From Sediminibacterium sp. Gen4 (GTDB lineage: Bacteria > Bacteroidota > Bacteroidia > Chitinophagales > Chitinophagaceae): a stretch of DNA of 64,000 nucleotides. The notes under the pieces were generated by a model. That model was not told the origin of the DNA. It was given only the letters and a program-made list of their open reading frames with translations, and did no database searches. The DNA lies in assembly GCA_013391385.1 (NCBI GenBank), contig JACBFI010000007.1, forward strand, positions 1 to 64,000, read 5' to 3'. Made by a program: the position numbers and the translations under genes. Shown here piece by piece: positions 53,659 to 61,315 of the stretch (position 1 is the stretch's first letter; each line of letters begins with the position of its first letter).

Positions 53659-54341
53659 ATTTAGAGCAATTTGTACAACAGTTTAGCCAGGCACTGGCTA
53701 ATGGTAATTTATACAGCTTATTGATTGCTGCCGGTGCAGGAATTATCACCACTGGTGTATGCCCCTGCACTCTACCTGTTGGGCTTGGAATTGCAGGGCT
53801 TGTCAGCAGCAATACAGAAAATAAAACGAACCGGGGTTTCATGATAGCACTGGGCTTTTTTTGTGGTATCGTGGTTTGTCTCTCGGTATTAGGCGCTTTA
53901 GCAGGAAGATTAGGTGTATTCTTTACCGAAACATTTGGTCAGTATTGGGCTTTATCAATGGCATTATTATCTGCAATAGCTGCTGTAGTTGCCTTTTATG
54001 GACCCCGCCTTACCGTATCAAAATTAGCTGCGATACGCCGTCCTGGTGTTGGCGGCTCTTTTGTTTATGGATTGATATTTAGTTTAGGAACGTCTGCCGC
54101 TCCCTTGTTATTACTTCTTTCAGTTGCTGCGGCAACTGCAAACCCATTGTTTGGTTTTATACTTGCCTTATGTTTTGGTATTGGAAGAGGATTACCTTTT
54201 CTTTTGGTAAGTTTATTTGCAGGTGCAGTAACAAAGTTTGCCCAACTTACATGGCTTAGAAGAAGCATTCAAATAGTAAGTGGACTTGCATTACTTTTTG
54301 TCTGCTATTATTATATCAAAGTGTTTATTGATTTGCAGTAA
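53655..54341 (+). CDS. CcdA/DsbD-type membrane protein
   Basis: A 228-residue inner membrane protein with six helices, in the group that passes electrons across the membrane to periplasmic thiols. The first Cys pair is in TTGVCPCTLPVG, the CcdA-type C-P-x-x-P region; the second conserved Cys lies in GFFCGIVVCLSVLG. Its ATG overlaps the HMA gene stop. It could keep the Cys residues of the HMA and redox proteins of this operon reduced. Confidence 0.85.
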   Translation: MNLEQFVQQFSQALANGNLYSLLIAAGAGIITTGVCPCTLPVGLGIAGLVSSNTENKTNRGFMIALGFFCGIVVCLSVLGALAGRLGVFFTETFGQYWALSMALLSAIAAVVAFYGPRLTVSKLAAIRRPGVGGSFVYGLIFSLGTSAAPLLLLLSVAAATANPLFGFILALCFGIGRGLPFLLVSLFAGAVTKFAQLTWLRRSIQIVSGLALLFVCYYYIKVFIDLQ

Positions 54342-54365
54342 TACCCTCAAGCACAAAATGTATTA

Positions 54366-54397
54366 AATAACATTTTAAAAAGCTTTAAAATGTTATT
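54366..54397. terminator. Bidirectional terminator hairpin between convergent operons
   Basis: Aataacattttaaa-aagc-tttaaaatgttatt: perfect 14-bp arms with a 4-base loop. It lies between the ccdA-like gene (ending 54341) and the TonB receptor gene (ending 54497) and suits both. Confidence 0.7.
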
Positions 54398-54480
54398 CTC
54401 TGTATCCTCATCGCATTCAATATCGCCAGTAAAGCCACTCCCACATCTAAAATGAGCCCGGCTGTTGAGCTAGCAGCGTC
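54385..54480 (-). pseudogene. C-terminal scrap of a P-type ATPase gene
   Basis: The minus strand reads DVGVALLAILNAMRIQRI and then stops. The end of the CadA-like ATPase at 56722 reads DVGVALLAILNAVRIQRIKV, and the DNA is nearly the same over about 50 bp (54395-54447). It is a leftover of a duplicated or recombined ATPase gene, placed on the far side of the TonB receptor gene. Its last bases lie inside the terminator hairpin. Confidence 0.75.
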
Positions 54481-54496
54481 AGACCTTGCTTGTAAT

Positions 54497-56680
54497 TTAT
54501 ATTTTTATACCAAAAGTCACATAAATATTCCTGCCATCGCTTGGCCAAATTCCTGGTCCAGGATAAAAAGTAGGTCGTTTAGTAAAATATTGTTTGTCAA
54601 AAATGTTATTTATCCCTGCTCTGATTGAAAAAAATGAATTTGTGCGTAAGGAAGCATTAAAATCCCATATTGAATAAGCAGGTGTAAAACCCTTTGCACC
54701 ACTGGAAGGTGGAGTTATGGTATTTAAAGCGTCAGAAAATGTAGAGGAGGTGTAATTATAAAGAATTGTACAGCTAAATCCTTTGTACAAAATATCCAAC
54801 CCGTTTCTGCTTATCCATTCGGGAACTGCTTCTACATTATTTCCCTCTATTGATTTATTGACCGTACCTGTTGATACTTGCCCTTTCGTGTATTTTGCAT
54901 CCATGTAGGCGGTGGATGTAAACAACCCCGCAAATAATTGGTTGGTGATGGGAAATTTATACTGTACGAATAATTCAATACCATTGGTGCGGCTATTGCC
55001 GATATTTGTTTTATATGTGTATGGCTGCCCTGTATTATCCTGCAATACCAAAGTGCCAAGCCGGTTTTTATAATCAATCCTGAATAAACTCACATCGTAT
55101 TGCAGATGCTTTAATATTTTACCTCTGATACCCAATTCTGCATTATACCCAAAGGCGTCTTCCAGATTTTTATCTATTTGCTCGTAAGTAGATGCCGGAA
55201 CAATATCTTTGAATATAACAGGACGGTAAGCCTGTGAAATACCACCATATAAAGTATTTTCTTTGTCGAGCAGATATTGAGAGCTTATCCCTAATAATAT
55301 AAAATTGTGGTTAATAGTCGTCGGCAACGGGTTTACGGTATAATATTTTATGATGCCGCTCATTTTAGAATTACCGTTTTCAAATCGTACACCGGGAGAG
55401 ATTGTCCAACGATGATTAATCTGGAAAACATTTTCAGCAAACAAAGCAATATTATTTGTTTTGAAATGAAGATCCCTTCCAAACCCGGGCTCAACCAATG
55501 ATAAATCATAATCTGTTCCTGTAGTCCCTTTACCCAACTGGCGACGGTGTAAGTCATTATTCATATAAACAAAGCCGGTTGCCAGCTTACTTTCTAATTT
55601 TCCAATGCGGTATTGATGTAGTAGTCTAAGTTCAATCGTTTTGCTGTTAAAATTATCAATATCTACCTGTCTGTTTCTGTACAAGCCAGTTGTTCTGTTA
55701 ATTGAATCTGGAACATCGGCAAATGCATCAAATAATACGCTGTTCCTGCTGCCAAATACACCAGATGCAGTAATATTTACTTTTGTATGTTCTGATAATT
55801 TCCAATTGAGCGCAAGTGACGGCACATAAATATCAGGACTGAAATAGTTTCTGCCTCTGGTACTCATTGTAGGGTTTGCATTGAACATACTATCATTCAG
55901 TGGCCCCGGAATATGATAGAGATATTTGGAACGACCAACCTCCGCTTTCAGGGAAAGGTTAGCGGTAAATTGATAATTCAGCTGTAGGAACTGTGCAGTA
56001 GCATCAGACTGGCTATTTTCCCTGTAACCATTGGAATGACGCTTGTAATAATAGGTGTAATAGGAGAACTTTTTATAAGTGCCGCTAATGGCGTTATAAG
56101 TAGTGAGCAAATTAAATGAACCGGCTGTATTAATACTCTCTAAAGAAAACACTTTTGAAGTATCAGGTTTTTTGATGATGTAGTTTATCATCCCCCCAAA
56201 CTGTGCACCATATTGCAGCGAGCCTGTTCCCCTGACTAACTCAACCCTTTTATAACTTTCCATTGGCGCACTGTAGTGACTTGCAGGGTATCCATACATA
56301 TCTGAATTTAGGAGAATACCATTTTGCCGAATATTATATTCCCAACTGCGGTGTGGATCAAGACCACGGGTAGAAATGTTAAGCTGATTACCGCTGCCAT
56401 CCATATCATACACAAATACCCCAGGTATTTTAGCAAATAGTTGTCGGCCTGTTTTTATGGCGATATTAGCGTTTGTTCCGGCAAGGTTCACTACTTCGTT
56501 TTTCTTTCCGGTATTCAAAAAGCCATTTTGCTCCTCGGGCAGACGGGTAATATCCCTACGCTGCCATGCCCGGATGGTGACTTCTTTCAACTCCTTGTGC
56601 TTTATCGTATCGGGTTGAGATTGCGCCTGTGCACTCAAAGTAATAGCTATAATAAAAAGTGATATAAACAACTCCTTCAT
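54497..56680 (-). CDS. TonB-dependent receptor (FecA/FepA-like)
   Basis: A 727-residue outer membrane receptor. A signal peptide (about 1-19) is followed by a TonB plug of the siderophore-receptor type (about 70-190; GRQLFAKIPGVFVYDMDGSGNQLNISTRGLDP, read in parts; RVELVRGTGSLQYGAQFGGMINY) and a 22-strand barrel ending in VTFGIKI. There is no carboxypeptidase-like domain in front. In this setting it may take up a metal-chelate. It is 41 bp after the CadA-like ATPase gene on the same strand. Confidence 0.88.
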   Translation of the reverse strand: MKELFISLFIIAITLSAQAQSQPDTIKHKELKEVTIRAWQRRDITRLPEEQNGFLNTGKKNEVVNLAGTNANIAIKTGRQLFAKIPGVFVYDMDGSGNQLNISTRGLDPHRSWEYNIRQNGILLNSDMYGYPASHYSAPMESYKRVELVRGTGSLQYGAQFGGMINYIIKKPDTSKVFSLESINTAGSFNLLTTYNAISGTYKKFSYYTYYYKRHSNGYRENSQSDATAQFLQLNYQFTANLSLKAEVGRSKYLYHIPGPLNDSMFNANPTMSTRGRNYFSPDIYVPSLALNWKLSEHTKVNITASGVFGSRNSVLFDAFADVPDSINRTTGLYRNRQVDIDNFNSKTIELRLLHQYRIGKLESKLATGFVYMNNDLHRRQLGKGTTGTDYDLSLVEPGFGRDLHFKTNNIALFAENVFQINHRWTISPGVRFENGNSKMSGIIKYYTVNPLPTTINHNFILLGISSQYLLDKENTLYGGISQAYRPVIFKDIVPASTYEQIDKNLEDAFGYNAELGIRGKILKHLQYDVSLFRIDYKNRLGTLVLQDNTGQPYTYKTNIGNSRTNGIELFVQYKFPITNQLFAGLFTSTAYMDAKYTKGQVSTGTVNKSIEGNNVEAVPEWISRNGLDILYKGFSCTILYNYTSSTFSDALNTITPPSSGAKGFTPAYSIWDFNASLRTNSFFSIRAGINNIFDKQYFTKRPTFYPGPGIWPSDGRNIYVTFGIKI

Positions 56681-56721
56681 AAGTGCAAAAGTAAGAAAAT
56701 AGAACGCAGCCGGTTTTTAGG

Positions 56722-58716
56722 CTATACCTTAATCCTTTGTATCCTCACCGCATTCAATATTGCCAGCAAAGCCACTCCCACATCAGCAATCACCGCTTCC
56801 CATAAAGTAGCTACACCGCCAGCTCCCAAAATCAATACAAACACTTTCACTGTCATTGCCAGAATGATATTCTGCCAAACAATGCTCCGGGTGATCTTGC
56901 CTATCTTAATAGCCGAAACTATCTTATGTGGCTGATCGTTTTGAATTACCACATCCGCTGTTTCAATAGTAGCATCACTACCTAAACCACCCATTGCTAT
57001 ACCGGCATCTGCCAATGCAACTACCGGTGCATCATTTACACCATCACCAACAAAAGCAATATGCCTGCCTTCATCCTTCAGTTTCTGCACTTTCTCAACT
57101 TTACCCTCCGGCAGTAAATCACCGTATGCCTCATCAATACCAATCTTCTTTGCCACTTCATCAACTACAGATTGCTTATCACCGGAGAGCATCACCGTTT
57201 TAATATTCAGGCTGTGCATGTCCTTTATTGCCTGTACTGCATCGTCTTTTATTTCATCGGCAATAGTAATGTAACCAGCATACTGATTATTGATGGCCGT
57301 TACAACTATGGTGTCAACTATCTTTTCTATCTCAGATGGATAAGATATATTAAATTTCTTCAGCAGTTTAACATTTCCGGCGAGCATTTCTTTTCCGTCA
57401 ACGTTCCCTTTTAAACCATGACCTGAGATTTCTTCCACTCCATCCACTTTAATACCATTCACAATATCACCGGCGTATTCGGTTACTGCCTTTGCAATGG
57501 GGTGGGTGGAGTTCTTTTCTAAAGCGGCTATTAATTTCACTAATTCTTTCTCATCCATATTTAACGGAGCCACTTGCTGCACTTTAAAAACTCCCTTCGT
57601 CAGCGTTCCGGTTTTGTCCATTACCACCGCATTTACTTTTGTCATTACATCTAGGAAGTTTCCACCTTTGAACAAAATACCATTTCTGGATGCCAGGCCA
57701 ATACCTCCAAAATAGCCTAACGGAATAGATACAACCAATGCACAGGGACAACTGATTACTAAGAATACCAGTGCTCGGTAAAACCATGTCTGAAAATTAT
57801 AATCTCCCACAAAAAAGTAAGGGACAAAACAAACTGCAACAGCAAGAAAGAAAACGATTGGTGTGTAGATTTTGGCAAATCTCGAAATAAATAGTTGCGT
57901 CTGTGATTTTCTTGCAGTAGCATCTTGCACCATTTCTAAAATCTTACTCAGTTTGCTATCCCTAAACAGCGCTGTCACTTTGATTTCTGCTACTGTATTT
58001 AAATTAATCATGCCCGCAAGAATGGTTTCTCCTTTATATTTTACATCTGGTTTACTTTCCCCGGTTAAAGCTGCTGTATTAAATGAAGCATTTTCAGAAA
58101 TTAATTCCCCATCCAAAGCTACTTTTTCACCTGGCTTTATTAAGATGGTTTCGTTTAACTCAATAATGGAAGGATCGGCAACAAGCGGTGCATTATTTCG
58201 GATCACTGTTACTTCATCAGGCCTCACATCAAGCAGGGCTTTAATACTTCGTTTTGCATTGTTGACTGCAGCATCCTGGAACCATTCCCCGATTTGATAA
58301 AATACCATTACTGCCACACCTTCTTCATATTCTCCAATCACAAATGCACCAATGGTGGCCACACTCATCAATACAAACTCATTAAAGAAATCACCTCGCT
58401 TTGATTTTCTGAAAGCAAGATCTAACACTTTCCGGCCAGCCAATAAATAGGCAACTATGTTTATTATCAAAGATGGAATTTTAGGCAGCTCAATTCTGAA
58501 GCCATACTCCAGTACAAGCAACACTATTAATATGAACAATGACAATAGTAAATCCCAATTGGTTTTCCATCCGGGTTCATCTTTATCATCATTTCCGTAA
58601 TTATGACCATCATTAGCCGAATGCAACGGAACAACCTTTGCGGCATTCGCTCTTTCGTCTGTACTGCAACAATCATCTTGAGTTGCATTTTTTATGTCAT
58701 CGCTTTTGTGTTCCAT
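56722..58716 (-). CDS. CadA/ZntA-type heavy-metal P-type ATPase
   Basis: A 664-residue metal exporter. The transport-site motif is C323-P324-C325 (SCPCALVVSIP), the form used for Zn, Cd, Pb or Co. D367 is the phosphorylated residue (VMDKTGTLTKG); GESKPD, MLSGDK and VGDGVNDAPVVALAD are also present. The N-terminus has no HMA domain but holds CC at about 15-16 and a His/Asp-rich stretch. The tail ends NAVRIQRIKV. A NicO-like membrane protein gene lies 14 bp upstream. Zn/Cd/Co resistance is most likely. Confidence 0.93.
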   Translation of the reverse strand: MEHKSDDIKNATQDDCCSTDERANAAKVVPLHSANDGHNYGNDDKDEPGWKTNWDLLLSLFILIVLLVLEYGFRIELPKIPSLIINIVAYLLAGRKVLDLAFRKSKRGDFFNEFVLMSVATIGAFVIGEYEEGVAVMVFYQIGEWFQDAAVNNAKRSIKALLDVRPDEVTVIRNNAPLVADPSIIELNETILIKPGEKVALDGELISENASFNTAALTGESKPDVKYKGETILAGMINLNTVAEIKVTALFRDSKLSKILEMVQDATARKSQTQLFISRFAKIYTPIVFFLAVAVCFVPYFFVGDYNFQTWFYRALVFLVISCPCALVVSIPLGYFGGIGLASRNGILFKGGNFLDVMTKVNAVVMDKTGTLTKGVFKVQQVAPLNMDEKELVKLIAALEKNSTHPIAKAVTEYAGDIVNGIKVDGVEEISGHGLKGNVDGKEMLAGNVKLLKKFNISYPSEIEKIVDTIVVTAINNQYAGYITIADEIKDDAVQAIKDMHSLNIKTVMLSGDKQSVVDEVAKKIGIDEAYGDLLPEGKVEKVQKLKDEGRHIAFVGDGVNDAPVVALADAGIAMGGLGSDATIETADVVIQNDQPHKIVSAIKIGKITRSIVWQNIILAMTVKVFVLILGAGGVATLWEAVIADVGVALLAILNAVRIQRIKV

Positions 58717-58730
58717 AAACCTTCATTTAT

Positions 58731-59345
58731 TTAGTGTAAAAAAAATGTAACAATACCTACAATAATTAAAACTATACCTGTAATTCGTTTTTCGTTGTGC
58801 TCAATAAATTGTGAATTCATCATTTGAACTCCTTTAAATGCAAGTATCACGAGTGTGATGATTCCGGCAATGCTGATTACTGCATATACAAGCGCTATCA
58901 ATAAAATGCCATCCAAGCCATAGGCACCGGCTGTCAGGAAAAGACTTTCCACTTCTAGGCAGGGGGATAAAAACATAGTGGCCGCAAAAATTAGTACCCA
59001 TTTAGTTTTTGACTTTTTATAGTGCTGCACGTTTTTATTTGCAGAATGATGATGAGGTCGATTAACTGTAAAATATATCAACCCGAATATGATTAATAAG
59101 ACTGGGGCAATTACATGCACATATCCTTCATATTGATGTGCTAGCTTTGAACCCACCATTCCGAGAGCAATCCCAAGAATAACAGTACCCATTACATGAG
59201 CAGAGGCAGTGATAGATGTCACAAGTATTAATTCATACTTTTCCCATTTTTCCGACCTTGCAATAGCCACTAATGGTAACCAGTGGTTGGGGATAAGGGC
59301 ATGAATAATTCCTAATAATATGGTACCTGTTATTATACTATACAT
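58731..59345 (-). CDS. NicO/UreH-like membrane transporter
   Basis: A 204-residue inner membrane protein with six helices. The first helix has H15 and H21 in GIIHALIPNHWLPL, close to the H-x4-D-H-like metal motif of Ni/Co transporters. A His-rich loop (PHHHSANKNVQHY) follows. SPCLEVESLFLTAG is a second conserved region. It is 14 bp before the CadA-like gene on the same strand, and probably moves Ni, Co or another divalent metal. Relationship to TauE/SafE-like proteins is an alternative. Confidence 0.7.
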   Translation of the reverse strand: MYSIITGTILLGIIHALIPNHWLPLVAIARSEKWEKYELILVTSITASAHVMGTVILGIALGMVGSKLAHQYEGYVHVIAPVLLIIFGLIYFTVNRPHHHSANKNVQHYKKSKTKWVLIFAATMFLSPCLEVESLFLTAGAYGLDGILLIALVYAVISIAGIITLVILAFKGVQMMNSQFIEHNEKRITGIVLIIVGIVTFFLH

Positions 59346-59383
59346 GTTACAATACTCCTATTATACAATTTTATTTTAAACAA

Positions 59384-59851
59384 TTAATCAGTTTTGTGTT
59401 TTTCGTTATGCGTGTTTATCATTTTATTTTTCCATTTTACATACCAATGCTGGTGATGTAGTGAAAGCAATAAATATAAGGTAACTGTCCCAACAATAGC
59501 AATGATAAACATGCTGAGGCCTACTGCCACACCAACTGCGGCAGTACACCAAACCGTGGCTGCTGTTGTAAGGCCATGAGATGTTCCGGCACTGTCGTTC
59601 CGATAAATAATACCAGCTCCAAGAAAGCCTACACCTGTAACAATATTGGCTATTACCCGGGAAGCAGCAGCAGCATCACTGACAAGATGAGCTGCAACAG
59701 CAGTAAATAAAGTAGCTCCGATACATACAGCCGCATAAGTTCTTATACCGGCATCCCGGGCATGTGTCTCTCTGTCAAAGCCAATAAAAGCTCCCAACAG
59801 AAATGAAACGATCAGTTTCCCAACAATGATTAATTCAAATCGAACTTCCAT
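59384..59851 (-). CDS. MgtC/SapB-family membrane protein
   Basis: A 155-residue inner membrane protein with four helices, matching the MgtC N-terminal domain: LLGAFIGFDRETHARDAGIRTYAAVCIGATLF (read in parts), GVGFLGAGIIYR, GLTTAATVWCTAAVGVAVG. The family is tied to survival at low Mg2+ and stress. The C-terminal ACT-like domain of full MgtC is missing, as in SapB-type members. It precedes the NicO-like gene by 38 bp on the same strand, so it probably belongs to the same unit. Confidence 0.88.
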   Translation of the reverse strand: MEVRFELIIVGKLIVSFLLGAFIGFDRETHARDAGIRTYAAVCIGATLFTAVAAHLVSDAAAASRVIANIVTGVGFLGAGIIYRNDSAGTSHGLTTAATVWCTAAVGVAVGLSMFIIAIVGTVTLYLLLSLHHQHWYVKWKNKMINTHNEKHKTD

Positions 59852-60074
59852 TTTTCAATATTTACATAACATAATAAGTATTTAGGATTCTTCGACAGGA
59901 ACATTTCTATCACCAATCATCTGTTTCAAATTAATCTCTATGGTAGTGGATAAACTTGTCATTGAGATATTCACCGGTGTATTTTTAAAATGTTGGGGTA
60001 CAGAAGCCCTGCCTTTCGCGGTTTCTCATTTTTAAACCGGGGCAAACAAAACAGGACTCCGACCCATCCAATTT

Positions 60075-61289
60075 TTATTCTTCTTCCTCTACATTGTTCA
60101 TCTTCGACAATAAATCATAAGCTCCGTTTATTATCACGCTAACTTTTCTGTTAAATCCATTTGGTAAAATTACTTCGGTATAACCATTTTCTGAAACGCC
60201 AGTCGTCACTTCAATTCTTTTAAACAAAATATGCTTTTCTGTAGCAATTTCATTTTTCCCATCGGCAGGTTTCTTTTCACTATTCTTTTCATTTGCTACT
60301 ATAAAAATGTAAGATTTTCCTGCTGATTGAACGATCGCTTTATCAGGCAGCGCAGTAGTGGTAGCAATACCTGTTTCTACAATTCCCTTTAAATACATCC
60401 CTGGCAACAAGTTATTATCCTCCTGCGACAGATGTCCATGAACCCTAACCGTTCTTTCAGCGCTGATTTCACGACCAATTAAATGCACATCTGCAAACCG
60501 CTCCTTTGTTTCATTATTCAATAAAAAACGGATTTTCTGACCAATCTTTAATTTCGGAACATCCTTTTCAAAAATGATCAGTTCTGCATGAAGGTGACGG
60601 GTATCTACAATTTCAAATAGTTCCTGGTTAGCGTTTACAAACTTCCCGATATTCACCAATACTTTAGTAACATAGCCCGATATAGGAGCATAAATATTTG
60701 CCCTGCCTGAAATGTTTTCCGGGTTGATTTTCTCAGGATTGATATTGATAAGCCCCAGTTTTGCTTTTAATCCCTGTACTCTTGCCGTCATACTGTTATA
60801 CTCGCTGCTGGCTTTTTGCAAGGTTTTTTTTGCATTTACATTTTCTTTTGCCAACTCTTGTTGTCTTTCCAATTCTTCTTTCAGGTAAATCAACTGACTT
60901 TTATAATCCAGATAATCCTGCTGAAGCTGGATAAACTCAGGATTCTCGAGTACGGCGATAACTTCACCTTTTACCACGGGCTTCCCCTGCAGTAAATCGG
61001 TATTTTTTAATGTGCCTCCATAGGGAGAAGAAACGGTTAATAGCTGTTGCGGAGGAACATCCAGTACTCCTGTTGCCTTGATAACGCTGCTGAGTTTTTT
61101 TTCTTCTACAACACCATACTGAATGTCGACTGTTTTAAACTGGTCTTCCGACAAGCCCACAATATCTGCTTCTTCAGTTTTCGTTACTTCAATCGGGGCT
61201 GCTTCTGTATTTCCTTTGGAAGAACAGGATGAAAGCCATATAGTAGCCGCTGTAAGTATAATAAGTGAATTCAAAAATTTCTGTTTCAT
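60075..61289 (-). CDS. RND efflux periplasmic adaptor (CzcB/CusB-like)
   Basis: A 404-residue membrane-fusion protein. The signal has a lipobox-like Cys (LSSCSSKG). Beta-barrel and lipoyl halves surround a coiled-coil hairpin (about 125-185; QLQQDYLDYKSQLIYLKEELERQQEL, read in parts). ANIYAPISGYVTKVLVNIGKFV is the second lipoyl half. The tail matches the metal-efflux group (KRIEVTTGVSENGYTEVILP). It follows the CzcA-TolC gene by 26 bp and links it to the outer membrane. Confidence 0.9.
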   Translation of the reverse strand: MKQKFLNSLIILTAATIWLSSCSSKGNTEAAPIEVTKTEEADIVGLSEDQFKTVDIQYGVVEEKKLSSVIKATGVLDVPPQQLLTVSSPYGGTLKNTDLLQGKPVVKGEVIAVLENPEFIQLQQDYLDYKSQLIYLKEELERQQELAKENVNAKKTLQKASSEYNSMTARVQGLKAKLGLININPEKINPENISGRANIYAPISGYVTKVLVNIGKFVNANQELFEIVDTRHLHAELIIFEKDVPKLKIGQKIRFLLNNETKERFADVHLIGREISAERTVRVHGHLSQEDNNLLPGMYLKGIVETGIATTTALPDKAIVQSAGKSYIFIVANEKNSEKKPADGKNEIATEKHILFKRIEVTTGVSENGYTEVILPNGFNRKVSVIINGAYDLLSKMNNVEEEE

Positions 61290-61315
61290 ATTAATTTTAT
61301 TTTACCCCGTTCTGA

